In this document: positions 19,560 to 32,020 of the stretch, piece after piece
Layout of the letters: each line of letters begins with the position of its first letter
Position numbering within the stretch: the stretch's first letter is position 1
Made by a program: the position numbers and the translations under genes
The notes under the pieces: generated by a model
What the model was told of the DNA's origin: nothing
Database searches by the model: none
The model's input: only the letters and a program-made list of their open reading frames with translations
DNA from: Arcuatula senhousia
Lineage: Eukaryota > Mollusca > Bivalvia > Mytilida > Mytilidae
Direction of reading: 5' to 3'
DNA: 64,000 nt
Assembly (NCBI GenBank): GCA_963971305.1
Contig: OZ020309.1
Location: forward strand, 5,325,001 to 5,389,000

Positions 19560-20534
19560 TGGGCAATTTTAAACTAGAATCTCTCACCTGATCTCTTATG
19601 CCAAAGTTTGAATAAATTCCACAAACTTTCAAGTATACAAAATTGCAAAACAATCCTTTCAGTGGTTTCAGAGAAGATTTTTGGAAATCATTTTAAATTA
19701 ATAGAAAAAAAAAACAGTTAAAGGGCAATAACTCCCATAAGGACCTTTTGATGCTGAACAAGAAAAGTTGCTTCAGATTTTCTCTATCTCTTATACTTTT
19801 CGAGTTATAAGCCAAAAACAATGGTCTGACCCCCGTGTTCTATTTTTAGCAATGGCGGTCATGTTGGTTGGTCAACATGTATATAATTCACAAACTTGGT
19901 AGACTCATCCTAAATATCAAGTGTACCAAGTTTCAAAGCAATCCCTTCAGTGGTTTCAGAAGATTTTTGAAAATCAGTTAAAATTAATGAAAAAAAAAAA
20001 ACAGTTAAAGGGGAATAACTCTTAAATGGCTGATCTGACAATTTCGACCTCTAACCATGTTTGAAGATCTGAATGAGCTAAACAATTCTGCAATGCTTTT
20101 CCTCTAGCTCTAACGGTTTTCAAGATATTGTCCAAAAACTGCAAAAATGGTTAATTTTGACAATTAAAGGGCAATAACTCCTATAAGGAGTCGTTTCACA
20201 ATTTTGACTCAATGGAGAGATTAGTAGAGCTTTTGATGCTGAACATGAAAGTTTGCTTCGGATTTTCTCTATCTCATATACTTTTTGAGTTATAAGCCAA
20301 AAACAATGGTCTGACCCCCTGTTCTATTTTTAGCAACGGTGGCCATGTTCGTTGGTCGACGTGTATATAATTCACAAACTTGGTAAAGGACATCCTAAAG
20401 ATCTGGTATACCAAGTATGAATGCAATCCCGTCAGTGGTTTCAGAGAAGAAGATTTTTGAAGAAAAGTTAACGACGGACGGACGACGGACGCTTAACGAT
20501 GACAATAGCTCACCTTCGGGTCAGGTGAGCTAAA
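19560..20534 (+). repeat. CACCTG-hairpin element, copy 1 (degenerate 5' end)
   Basis: Starts near TCTCTCACCTGATCTC and ends with GACGGACGGACGACGGACGC then CTCACCTTCGGGTCAGGTGAG-CTAAAAA. Two 490-bp-type internal units contain AAAGGGCAATAACTCC and TGTTCTATTTTTAGCAA. Same family as 43253-46236. Confidence 0.7.
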
Positions 20535-20899
20535 AATTGGACAATCGCACGTACCACACATTGACTCAAACAAAATATTGATAGAGGAGAGCAAGTCCTG
20601 GTGATGGTACTAACTCACTTGTATTTTAGGTTTATAGCCCTTACCGTTTTAGACAAAAGGAGCTAAATGGAAGTTTTTTCATAACTCTTGTATAACATAT
20701 ATTTTTATTCGATTTGATGATTTTTTAATTGTATCCCTCAATAAATTCTGTGAACTAAATGTGTCAATGGATTTTTGTATCTTTCACCGATTCAGCGTTA
20801 TAGGGGGTGAAAGTTGGTCCTCGCACATACAATCAACTTTTATTTGTTGTCTGATTTTCAATTTTTTTTCATTTGAATTCTTATGAAAATTCATGAATG

Positions 20900-21156
20900 C
20901 ATTTTTCAATAAAGCGTAGCAAAATTTATTGTCTGGAGCAATTAATATTTCCTACATTCGTGATGGTTAGCGCTTCTGATTGAGTTTAAATTCTCCGAGG
21001 TTAGCCCGCTTCGATATCAACACTTTTGTGTTGACAAACACATCCGTTTAAATTTCAAAATTGTCAAAATCCAAGGGTCCTTCCTACCCCAGACATAGGT
21101 TAGTCTTAGTGGTCTCTAGTTCGACATTTTTTATATAATTTTACTATGCTCTTCAT
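20900..21156 (+). repeat. 358-bp repeat unit, left half of an interrupted copy
   Basis: GTAGCAAAATTTATTGTCTGG, GTTAGC-C-GATTGAGTT, CCGAGGTTAGCCCGCT and TACCCCAGACATAGGTTAG follow the order of the unit arrayed at 41915-43178. The copy resumes at 22483 after an insertion. Confidence 0.75.
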
Positions 21157-22482
21157 TAGCTCACCTGGCCAAAGGCCAGGTGAGCTATTGCCATCACTTG
21201 GCGTCCGTCGTCGTCGTCCGTCGTCGTTAACTTTTCTTCAAACTTCTTCTCCTCTGACACGGCTGAACAGATTCAAACCAAATTTGGTCTGATGGCACCT
21301 TAGGGTATCCCCCACAGAACAGATGCAGTGGGGATTTTTGATTCGTCGAAAAACATGGCCGCCGTTGCTAAAAATAGACCAGGGGGGGGGGTCAGACTAC
21401 TGTTTTTGGCTTGTAAATCAAAACGTATAAGAGATAGATGAAATCTGATGCCACTCTACTGCTTCAGCATTAAAAGCTCTACAAAAGTCTCCATTTGGTC
21501 CAAGTTGTCAGATGACCCCTTATAGGGGTTACAGCCCCTTAAAGGAGTAAATAGCGTTTTTCATGTTTTTGCCCAATAGTATGAAAACTATTGCAGATAG
21601 AGAAAAGCTGTTGCTTGCTTAAATGTGCAGCTCATTTAGCTGTACAAAAGTCTCCATAGGGTTGAAGTTGTCAGATGACCCCTTATAGGGGTTACGGCCC
21701 CTGATAATGTTTTTTCATGTTTTTGGCCTATGGAATGAAAACTATTGCAGATAGAGAGAAGCTGTTGCTTGCTTAAATGTTCAGTTAATTTAGCTGTACA
21801 AAAGTCTCCATAGGGTCGAAGTTGTCAGATGACCCCTTATAGGGGTTACGGCCCCTAAAATGATGTTTTTTCATGTTTTTGACCTATAGAAAGAAAACTA
21901 TTGCAGATAGAGAAAAGCTGTTGCTTGCTTGAATGTTCAGCTAATTTAGCTCTACAAAAGTCTCCAAAGGGTCGAAGTTGTCAGATGACCCCTTATAGGG
22001 GTTACGGCCCCTAAAATAACCTTTTTCATGTTTTTGGCCTATACAATGAAAACTATAGCAGATAGAGAAAAGCTGTTGCTTGCTTAAACGTTCAGTTTAT
22101 TTATCTCTACAAAAGTCTCAATAGGATTGAAGTTGTCAGATGACCCTTAATAGGGGTTACAGCCCCTGAAATAACCTTTTTCATGTTTTTGGCCTTTAGA
22201 ATGAAAACTTTAGCAGATAGAGAAAAGCTGTTGCTTGCTTAAATGTTCAGTGCATAAAGCTCTACAAAAGTCCCCATAGGGTTGAAGTTGTCAGATGACC
22301 CCTTATAGGGGTTATGGTCCCTAAAATAACGGTTTTTCGTGTTTTTGGCCTATAGAATGAAAACTATAGTAGATAAAGAAAAAACTGTTGCTTGCTTAAA
22401 TGTTCAGCTCATTTAACTCTACAAAATATAGGGTTGACATCAAGACCAGGTGAGCGATTTAGGCTCCTGGGAGCCTCTTGTT
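21157..22482 (-). mobile_element. CACCTG-hairpin element, copy 2, with clean junctions
   Basis: The left end is a perfect hairpin (TCACCTGGCC, loop AAA, GGCCAGGTGA) followed by GTCCGTCGTCGTCGTCC. The right end is GGCTCCTGGGAGCC (a second hairpin) then TCTTGTT. Internally about six units of 155 bp carry GTCAGATGACCCCTTATAGG. TTCAT flanks both sides (21152-21156, 22483-22487). The flanks together rebuild a 358-bp repeat unit, which proves insertion. No ORF of note. Confidence 0.8.
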
Positions 22483-22600
22483 TTCATATAGTGTTTGTCA
22501 TTTAAAATCTTTGGTAGAGCGCCTCTCAAGAGTCTTGAATAGACGAAACGCGCGTCAGGCGTAGCAAACTGTATTGTCTGGGACCTCGTTGTAATTAATA
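22483..22600 (+). repeat. 358-bp repeat unit, right half of the interrupted copy
   Basis: CATATAGTGTTTG, GGTAGAGCGCCTCTCAAGAG, TAGACGAAACGCGCGTCAGG and ATTGTCTGG continue the unit broken at 21156. Confidence 0.75.
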
Positions 22601-23412
22601 TTTGGATTATCTTTTACGTTTTTTTTTTAGAAACTAGGAATCAATTAGGAGCATAAAATAAACATTTTTAGAGTTAAAATGCCTTTAATTGAGTAAAATA
22701 TGTCCAATATGCATATATTCCACCACCGAATATATCTTTCAAGAAACTTTTTGACTATCCATAGTGGGCCTCCAAAGTACAGGTTTCAACATGTTGCGGT
22801 CGTATTTTGCTGCGCTCGTCGTAGCTTTAAATTTTTTTCCTAATAAGTGTTTTTTTGAAAGATTTTACTTTTTTCACTTTTAACATACACATAATTACAT
22901 GTTTTTATAAGACAATGCTGCCAAAAGAGTTTTTCGTTTGTGAAGCCATGTTGGAAATGAACTTGACAAAACATATCAGGTTTTTGTTATAGTTAATTCA
23001 AGATTATTAAATATTTTAATGCTTCTTATGTCATGTATGTCAAATAAAAATCAGTGCAAAAAGGCTTGATAATCTGTTTTTATAGATTAAGGGAAACAAA
23101 TTGTTTGTACAGTTCATAATTTATTTTTATAAAAAAAGGAATATTTCATTTAAGAATAGAGGGAAATTTGAACTTCATCTTTATTACTAAAAGGCCTTTG
23201 CATGTTAATATGTAGAACAATCTTCCTTAAAAAATGAATACATGGATAATTACCATGTTTGTTAATGGTTTACAGATCTAGTGTCAAAATAAAGAAAAAT
23301 AAAAACTTACACAATGAAATGATATGTAATTGAAATTTAACCTTACAATATTTGTATCTACCATGATAGCATTGTTTAAACTAATAAAATACTATTCAGA
23401 TATACTTTATTG
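22601..23412. other. intron 3, mostly featureless
   Basis: A block at 22700-22840 (CAACATGTTGCGGTCGTAT...GCTGCGCTCGTCGTAGC) recurs at 34060-34215 and 35046-35250 as the tail of a dispersed repeat. Nothing else recognised. Confidence 0.4.
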
Positions 23413-23449
23413 ATTATTTATGGAACGCCAGGACTGCCTTATGTTGGTC

Positions 23450-24320
23450 ACCATCATTATACTCAGTCGTAACGTCATTATGCTCAGTCGTTACAACTTT
23501 ATACTCAGTCGTTACAACTTTATACTCAGTCGTTACAACTTTATATTCAGTCCTTACAACATTATATTCAGTCGTACCCACATTATACTCAGCGGTTAGA
23601 ATATTATACTCAGTCGTTATAACATTATGTTCAGTCGTTATAACATTATGTTCAGTCGTGTCAACATTATACTCAGTCGTGTCAACATTATGTTAAGTCG
23701 TTTCAACATTATACTCAGTCCTTAAAACTTTATACTCTTTCGTTACATTATTATATTCAGTCATTGCAGCATCATACTATGCAGTTTTAACATTATTCTC
23801 AGTCTCTTCTTTAGTTTACTCTGTTGTTCAATATTATACACTGTCGTTACAGCATTATATTCAGTAGTTATCACATTATACTCAGGCGTTACACCATTAT
23901 ACTCGGGCCTTACAACTTTATACTCTGTCGTTTCACCATTTTACGCTGTTGAGACAAAATTATACGATGTCGTTACCACATTATAGTCAGGCGCTATGTA
24001 CATTATGCACCGTGGTGACAACATTATACTATGTGGTTACAACTTAGTCAGTCGTTGGATCATTATACGCTGTCTATTCAACATTATAATCTGGGGTTAC
24101 AACATTATACTCTGTGGTTGCATAATTATATGCTGTCTTTTCAACATTATACTCTGTGATTACACCATTATACTATGCTGTCACAACATTATACTAAGTA
24201 TGTGCAACATTATACTCAGTACTTACAACATTATAATATGTGATTACAACTTTATACTATGTGGGTACATCATTATACTATGTGGTTACAACATTATACG
24301 CTGTCGTTACAACATTAGGT
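23450..24320 (+). repeat. 21-bp minisatellite, left inverted repeat
   Basis: About 40 units of a 21-bp repeat, consensus CATTATACTCAGTCGTTACAA with drift. It translates as a 7-residue periodic pattern, which explains the ORF at 23996-24340; that ORF is not a gene. Confidence 0.9.
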
Positions 24321-24457
24321 GCTCTTTTAAGTGGTTGTAACTCGGGGGAAATCGGAAATCAACGACAATTTCCGAACTCGGATTTTCTTGTTAGATTAAA
24401 TTTCACACTCACCGCCTAACAAAATGGCAAGTATGGTCAGGCGGTTTTTTTTTTAAT

Positions 24458-24700
24458 ATGGGAATGGGTAGTCTCGCCGACCGGTTCTTTTTTTTAACAA
24501 AAAATGATATTAAAATCGCCAAGCAACTATCAGACGACGAACTTGCCGCTCTTGGTGTCGTTACAATAGGGGACAGGATCCGTTTAAGGGAATTGCTGAC
24601 CAAGTCACAAGCGGGACCACAAGACACGTGCACCATCCGGACAGATGAAGAAGAACCATCTACGAGTAGTGATATTGTATCTGATCTATTGATAAATTAA
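24458..24700 (+). pseudogene. SAM-domain-like ORF (80 aa), left inverted repeat
   Basis: It includes LTKNDIKIAKQLSDDELAAL then GVVTIGDRIRLREL, which has the spacing of the second half of a SAM domain (the D-L-LGI-G-R-L pattern). A Ser/Glu-rich tail follows, ending in an authentic stop. The first helices of the domain are missing, and a poly-T/poly-A slip gives an extra Phe compared with the right copy. It is probably one exon of a transposon protein, with the start Met uncertain. Confidence 0.5.
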
Positions 24701-24799
24701 TTTCAATCAACCTACAGGGTGATAAAAACATTTCCAACTCGTATTTTCATTTTTGTATTATGAACACAGAACAGATGCGATCTGTTAAAGTACATCTTA

Positions 24800-27700
24800 T
24801 TAACCTTTTAGTTTTTGTAAATCTATTTGTTTAATATCCAATCGTCTTTTGCTACAGCAACAGCTAGACCAATGATTCATTACATGTACGGAAGGAAGCT
24901 AAATTACAGTCTTTGTTAACTTGAGTTTGAATCAAATTATAAGATGTAAAACAACTTTATAAATCTGTGAGCTTATGCACTCTAGTGAAACCGCTCTTCC
25001 AAAATTTACCTAAGTATTCGGTGAACAGGAAGTAGACGATCTAGGAACATCAGATTGCTAATACGCTATATTAGAAACGAAAGAATATGGAATATGTGCC
25101 AGAAAGACACGATTAACATATTGATATATGATTTTAATAAATGTACAAAAGCAAAATTTCACTGTGTGTGAAGCGCTTTTCTGGATTAACCTTCACCAGA
25201 CACGCTAGGAGTAGAAAACTTGGAAAACCGGTAGAATATTAGATTTGATAAAAAAAATGCCAAAAAATATTACAACAATGACCAAACAGATAAGTTTATC
25301 AATTTTAAAGAAACCGCCAAACGTTGTCAAACTGTGTCTTTCCAACACATATTCCAGTACTCGAAAATATATAAGAGCATACAACTGAAGCACGGGGAAG
25401 CTTTCTACGACCTCCACACGGCACTATAGGATAAAGCAATATGCAAATATCAGGCCTTTGCGTCATGTATAACATCATGTATAACAGTCTTGTAGTCGCT
25501 TAGAAAACTTTGACGGAAATTTTGCATATATGTCCAATATTTGTAAAACCATTAGTATCCGGTAGACATGAAGTATATGACAAAGGAGAATAAAATTACT
25601 ATACGCCATAAGGTACAATAATTATAAGATAAAGCTATATTTATATACAAAATATCAGGCCTCTATGTCATGTAATCGCTTAGAAAACTTCTTTGAAGCG
25701 GGGATATAAAAAGCTTACAATTTAAAAAGACAGAAATGTTGATTAAAATAACTTAAAATATCGGGCTTTGGTGTACATGTTTTTTTCAGTAGCACCATTC
25801 AAGTTACCGAAATTCTTTCTATAGGCCAGTGAGAGACCTAGATTTTGTTATTTTCTTTCAGACTTTCCGTATTATATGCACAAATACACATATACACATA
25901 GTGCACTGGCTACATACCGACTTTCATAAATTTCATTGTCATATGTACTTGTAGTTTTTAATGAGCTGAGAGCGGAAACCTATGATTAAGAAAGGCAATG
26001 AAAAGTCTTAAGATCAATGGACAATAAATTCCACAAAAAATTGAGGATAGAAATTTCCTGTTGATTTTGCCCAACTTCATATTTATGGTGTCCTTGCTAC
26101 ATATCAACTTTCTTATTAAAGAAGCTGAACGGAATAAGTGTGACGGACAGACGACAGGACAAACAGACAGGCGGGCGGATAGAATAAAAATATGTCTTCG
26201 ATAAGCATAACAAAATAAAATAAAAAACTTGACTGGAATAATAGGCGCTTGATACTAAGAAATGCTATATCTGTTAAGAGTAAAAATGTGTCCAAGGATT
26301 GTTTCCTATCTATGTCTTATGTGCTTAAGTTTAAAGAGTACAAAATCTTGGTACATGGATTTAGCATAAAGTACAGCTAATAATTGCTTTTTCGTATACT
26401 AAAAAGTAAAGTAAAGTAAAGTTCAAGAAAAATTTTCTGACAATATTGGTGAAGCAGAAGACTCACAATTCGAAGGATTACTTTTAGCAAAAATGTACTA
26501 CTATGTTGTCTCGAATGAATAACTGTAGGTTATATATAACACAATGGGACGAAAAAGCGGAGGCGAAAAAGATTTGTCAAACTTGCAAAAAATGCAACCA
26601 ACATTGAGGTTAAACAGATGCATATGACCTTGTATAAACCTTCTTCTCAATCTAAAACTAACTTGACCCTGTAAGTGGGCATTTTTATAAAGGGCAGATG
26701 GACGAATGAACGAACCTGAACATCAATTTACTTTATTCACCTCTACTTTTGTAAGCAGCGCAAAAGTAGCAAGCAACTTCCTCCTACCAACAGGAATAGG
26801 ATCTTTCTCTAGTGTATGGTTATCTAGATTTCTGTATTTGTTTTTGTTATTTTTTGGGGTTGCTTTTCATTTTCCCCGCCGAAACGCGGAGCGGGCATAT
26901 AAAAATATGTCGGGCGTCCATTTGTCCGTTTGTCCGTCGCACTTTTGCCCGTAACAGATTTCTCAGCTTCTAGTAATCCAAGGCTTTCAATATTTGGTAT
27001 GCAGCTTCAGGTAGGGGTCAAAATAGAAAAAAATCGTAACAGAGTTCTATGCTTTTATTATTCGTACGCTTTCCATATTTGGTATGCAGCTTCAGGTAGG
27101 GGTCAAAAATGGAAATTTTTTCGTAACAGATTTCTAAGGTACTACTAATCGTACGCTTTCAATATTTGGTATGCAGCTTTAGGTAGGGGTCCCATGTGGT
27201 GAGATGCGTTTCCAGGTCTGCAGCTTACCTACTTCCTGTTAAACGAGCTGACTTAGCATTTTAAGGGTCATAATGGAAAAACTTTTCGTTCAACATTTCT
27301 CAGCTATTACTATTCTTAGGCTTTCGATATTTGGTATGGAGCTTTAGATAGGGGTCACATATGGTTGGAAGCATTTCCGGGTCTATCGCTTGCCTACCTC
27401 CTGTTTAACGAACGGACTGAAAGTTTTTGCCACACGGCGGGGGGGGGGGACCAGGAATTTCGTTCTTGTTGGTTTTGTTTTTGTTTGTTTGGTTTTTTTT
27501 TCGAGGGGGGGTATGTTATTCCCGGGTTTTTGTTCTACCATTGTTGCATTGTTGATGCACAACCAGTATCCGAACAACCAGTATCCGACCCGAAACTTTC
27601 CTATGTTTTCATTCGTGTATTTGCTAGTCGCTATTTTGATTATTTATCATGTTTTGGGACAAGCAGGGAAATCAGTGTACCATGGACACATTCTTTTTTA

Positions 27701-29120
27701 TGGAGATAACGTTCGAATTCAATAAAAGTCATATCAAAATACACTATCTGACATTAAAACATATTGCACACTCAAAAAGTAGACCCTTTAGGCCGCACCT
27801 ATGTACCTATCCCCCCTCCGGGCCGAGAAAAATTAATTATCAAATATCTCAGCTCACTGTGGGCCAGTGTTTACCGAAAGTTACGGCTTGCTTCGCAAGT
27901 GGTAAGCTTAGCTTTGTTTGTATATTTGCGTGTGGTGAGTTTTATCTGAGATCTTTAAATTGACAATTAGCGTTACTTATTAGGCCAACAAAAAGTATGT
28001 GTTTCGGTTTCATCCATGAGAAAATGGGGTCGGCAAATAATTTAAGAAAGGATAGTAAGCATTTTTTTTTACCTTGAGTTAAAGGGGAGTTGATTTCAAA
28101 TTTAACGGTGCTTAAGGAAAAATATCAATAAAAGGCTAGGATCGGCATGATAAAATAAGGGTATGTAGGGAAACCTGCAACACACATTTTTTATTTGGCC
28201 TCATCTAAAGTACATGCTAAATAGTTTATAGTACTTTGCTATAATATGATGCAAAACGCCACCATCTTTACGTATACACTGTATATAGGTTTGACATAGG
28301 TTGATTATCTTAGTAATAATTTGGTTCCCCAGTTTGGTATTTTTGGTTTTAATGTTCTATGCTCTTCATATTCACATAGTGGCCCGAGTACACAATCAAT
28401 TTTCCCTCTTTGTTTAATATAGCGAAATTTTACTTTACGAAAAAAAATTATGGCTATAAATACTTTACATTTAGCTATATTGTACCTATGGCCAATATGC
28501 CCTTAATCCTGGAAAATAAAAAAAAAATGCATATATTCAACTTTTTTGACAAGTGAAAACTATAAGGTCCTAGAGGGGGTCAGTTCCGAGAGCGTCCGAA
28601 AAAAAATCCCCCTTTTTGTCATTTCTTAATTCACATAAAGCATCTTCACATTTCTAAAACATCTTGCTAGTGTTCTGTGACCCCTTTCCTTTGAAATGAG
28701 ACCAAAAACAACTACAAAAATTAAAGAGAACATATTGAAGCAAATTATTTTCTAAGGAACTATTTTTAATAGGAACTATATTCGTGGTCAACGAAAAGCA
28801 AAGGGCGATAATTGTGTACTCGTACCTAGTGTTTGGCATTTTTAATATTTTTGGTAGAGCGCCTCTGATGAGTCTTGAATAGACGAAACGCGCGTCAGGC
28901 GTAGCAAAATTTATTGTCTGGAACTTTGTTGTCATTTGTATTTTGAGGTTGAATTGGCTCAAGGCAGTTTTATTAATCGACTATGAAACACATCCAATAA
29001 CAATCCCAAGTTTTTAAAAGGTTAGATGTACTTTAAGGTTCATCTGTACACTTCGGAAAAAATGACCGATATTTTACGTCTTTTTTCAGTCTATGTGGAG
29101 CCTAAACTGCACATTCAATG
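24800..29120. other. interior of the 8.3-kb element, repeats only
   Basis: No coding region recognised. It includes a GACGGACAGACGACAGG tract (26140-26180), the hairpin-led repeat at 26870-27420, and a 358-bp-unit fragment at 28840-28945 (GAGCGCCTCTGATGAGTC, GACGAAACGCGCGTC). Short ORFs around 27365-27960 overlap one another in several frames and are not supported. Confidence 0.5.
26870..27420 (+). repeat. hairpin-led repeat with about 125-bp units
   Basis: CCCCGCCGAAACGCGGAGCGGG forms a compact hairpin at 26875-26896. GTCCGTTTGTCCGTC follows, then four to five units containing TTTCTCAGCTTCTAGTAAT, CTTTCAATATTTGGTATGCA and AGGTAGGGGTC. Confidence 0.65.
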
Positions 29121-29123
29121 GCA

Positions 29124-29456
29124 TAGCAGCGTCTAGATAAATATTTTTGTACAAACATTTAGTATTTTATACATATATACTTGGTCCGTTTTGCCGGGGC
29201 ATTTTCTTTGCGCTTTTCAGTGCACCCAAATACATCATCAATGCCCTGTCATTTGGCCTCCATGTGCTAGGTAATTTCATTATTGGAGTTATTAAATCTA
29301 CTCACAATCGGTTTTATGGAATGTTATTTAGGGGTAATTCATACTTTATTTATGGAACAATTTCAACAGAAAGAAAATGAATAGAGAAAAAAACAGAAGG
29401 AATCTTGTAAACTGGAAGGGAAAATGATCGACAATTTTTATATCTAGACGCTGCTA
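29124..29456. mobile_element. 333-bp MITE-like inverted-repeat element
   Basis: Sixteen-bp perfect ends TAGCAGCGTCTAGATA and complement TATCTAGACGCTGCTA. A TA at each edge could be the target duplication. The interior has a 77-residue hydrophobic ORF (29147-29380) with no recognised family. Confidence 0.5.
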
Positions 29457-29598
29457 CAATTTATCTTATGTTTCTATGTGTCGTTACAGTCGTATATCAT
29501 GAGACTAGAAAATAGGTCAAATATCTACCATTTCATTCGAAGTGTAACCATGAACCTTAACTAAAAGATCGCATCTGTTCTGTGTGCATGATACAAAA

Positions 29599-30453
29599 AC
29601 CTAAGTAAAGTGAGACTGATATTCGATGTTCGATATTCGATATTCATTTTTTTGAATATCAAACTGAATATCAAACGGTAAATTTTAAAGTTCGATATTC
29701 ATTTGAATTTCACATAACATACCTAAAACCAAAACGAATCTCAAATGAATATAGAACGGAATTAATCTTTGGTTTGATATTCATTTAATATTCACTTTAC
29801 AAGTTTACACCGGAAACGAATGTCAAATGAATATCAAACAGAAGGATACTTTGGTTTGATATTCATTTGATATTCACAAAACAAAACTAGACCTAAAACG
29901 AACGTTAAATGAATATTGAACGTAAATAAACTTTGGTTTGATATTCATTCGATATTCATTTGATATTCACATAACATACCTAGACCCGAAACGAATCTCA
30001 AATGAATATGGAACGGAATTAATCTTTGGTTTGATATTCATTTGAAATTCACAATACAAATTAACACTCGAAACGAATGTCAAATGAATATCGAACGGAA
30101 TTAATCTTTGGTTGGATATTCATTTGATATTCACATTACAAAACTAGACCTATAACGAACGTCAAATGAATATCGAACGTAAATAAACTTTGGTTTAATA
30201 TTCATTCGATATTCATTCCATATTCACATAACAAACCTAGACCAAAAATGAAGGTCAAATGAATATCGAACTTTATAATTTACCGTTTGATATTCATTTT
30301 GATATTCATTACATATTTTTACCAAGAAAAAACAATAAATGAACATCGAATGAATATCAAACGGTAAAATTTACCGTTTGATATTCAGTTTGATATTCAA
30401 AAAATTGAATATCGAATATCGAACATCGAATATCAGTCTCACTTTACTTAGGT
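29599..30453. mobile_element. 855-bp nested foldback element, 9-bp TSD
   Basis: Ends ACCTAAGTAAAGTGAGAC and complement, flanked by GATACAAAA (29590-29598 and 30454-30462). It interrupts the right inverted repeat of the 8.3-kb element; the left inverted repeat shows the uninterrupted sequence. The interior is built from about ten 60-85-bp units containing inverted GATATTCATTTGA/TCAAATGAATATC pairs. A 9-bp duplication fits Mutator-like elements. It carries no ORF and is non-autonomous. Confidence 0.75.
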
Positions 30454-30522
30454 GATACAAAAATGAAAAAACGAGTTTGAAATGTTTTTACCACCATGTA
30501 GGACCTAACAGGTTGATTGAAA

Positions 30523-30762
30523 TTAATTTATCAATAGATCAGATACAATATCACTACTCGTAGATGGTTCTTCTTCAACTGTCCGGATGGTGCACGTGTC
30601 TTGTGGTCCCGCTTGTGACTTCGTCAGCGATTCCCTTAAACGGATCCTGTCCCCTATTGTAACGACACCAAGAGCGGCAAGTTCGTCGTCTGATAGTTGC
30701 TTGGCGATTTTTATATCATTTTTTGTTAAAAAAAACCGCTCGGCGAGAGTGCCCTTATCCAT
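30523..30762 (-). pseudogene. SAM-domain-like ORF (79 aa), right inverted repeat
   Basis: Mirror copy of 24458-24700 with a handful of substitutions; it reads FLTKNDIKIAKQLSDDELAA then LGVVTIGDRIRLRESL. The C-terminal stop is conserved. The start region differs (MDKGTLAERF against MGMGSLADRF), so the two arms have diverged there. Confidence 0.5.
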
Positions 30763-30899
30763 ATTGAACAGAACAGCTTGACCATACTTGCCATTTTGTT
30801 AGGCGATGAGTGTAAAATTTAATCTAACAAAAAAATCCGAGTTCGGAAATTGTCGTTGATTTCCGATTTCCCCCGAGTTATAACCACTTAAAAGAGCAC

Positions 30900-31725
30900 C
30901 TAATGTTGTAACGTCAGCGTATAATGTTGTGACAGCAAAGTATAATGGTGTAATCACAGAGTATAATGTTGAAAACACAGCGTATAATTATGCAACCCCA
31001 GATTATAATGTTGTAACCCCAGATTATAATGTTGTAACCCCAGAGTATAATGTTGAATAGACAGCGTATAATGATCCAACGACTGAGTATAAAGTTGTAA
31101 CCACATAGTATAATGTTGTCACCACGGAACATAATGTTGTAACGCCTGACTAAAATGTGGTAACCACATCGTATAATTTTGTCTCAACAGCGTAAAATGA
31201 TGAAACGACACGTCACAGAGTATAAAGTTGTAAGGCCCGAGTATAATGGTGTAACGCCTGCGTATAATGGTGTAATAGATGAGTATAATGGTGTAACGCC
31301 TGAGTATAATGTGATAACTACTGAATATAATGCTGTAACGACAGTGTATAATATTGAACAACAGAGTAAACTAAAGAAGGGACTGAGAATAATGTTAAAA
31401 CTGCATAGTATGATGCTGCAATGACTGAAATAATATAACGAAAGAGTATAAAGTTTTAAGGACTGAGTATAATGTTGAAACGACTTAACATAATGTTGAC
31501 ACGACTGAGTATAATGTTGACACGACTGAACATAATGTTATAACGACTGAACATAATGTTATAACGACTGAGTATAATATTCTAACCGCTGAGTATAATG
31601 TGGGTACGACTGAATATAATGATGTAAGGACTGAATATAAAGTTGTAACGACTGAGTATAAAGTTGTAACGACTAAGCATAATGACGTTACGACTGAGTA
31701 TAATGATGGTGACCAACATAAGGCA
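30900..31725 (-). repeat. 21-bp minisatellite, right inverted repeat
   Basis: Mirror of 23450-24320; units such as TTGTAACGACTGAGTATAATG. Slightly shorter array than the left. Confidence 0.9.
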
Positions 31726-32020
31726 GTCCTGGCGTTCCATAATTATTGACTTTTTCAGGTTCAGGAGTTTTATATTTAAGGCGTTCTGAATTTCACTAAG
31801 GTTAAGTGCTATTTCAATTTAAAATATCATACAGAAATAATATAATTTAGCACCATGCAGTATCTTACCAGATAGGTAAAACATTAGTTAGTACCTTAAC
31901 CCAATGATAAAACATATATTCTAATCATTTTGTTTTCTATCTAGACTGGAGGAATAGAAAGTTGCTTTATATTGACAAAGTGCGTAATTCTGTTATATTT
32001 TGTCTTTAATTCTTTTAAAG

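Larger units (their letters stand above)
23419..31741. mobile_element. 8.3-kb element with TATGGAACGCC ends, 6-bp TSD
   Basis: Termini are TATGGAACGCC and its complement, flanked by ATTATT on both sides (23413-23418, 31742-31747). The terminal inverted repeats are about 1.4 kb each (left to about 24790; right from 31741 back to about 29530, interrupted by a nested 855-bp insertion). Each carries a 21-bp minisatellite and a SAM-like ORF. The interior (24800-29520) has no transposase that I can recognise and contains other repeats. The 58413-60573 element has the same ends and design. 6-bp duplications and SAM plus HTH coding in the relative point to an integrase-type (DDE, rve-like) transposon such as IS3EU/Ginger-like groups, but this is an inference. 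Confidence 0.8.

Noticed and set aside
23450..24340. CRISPR-like array
   Set aside because: Units are directly contiguous 21-bp minisatellite repeats without unique spacers, in a eukaryotic intron and mirrored in the other arm.
27365..27963. Several ORFs of about 100 codons in different frames
   Set aside because: Overlapping frames over G-rich and repeat sequence, no domain, no consistent codon pattern.
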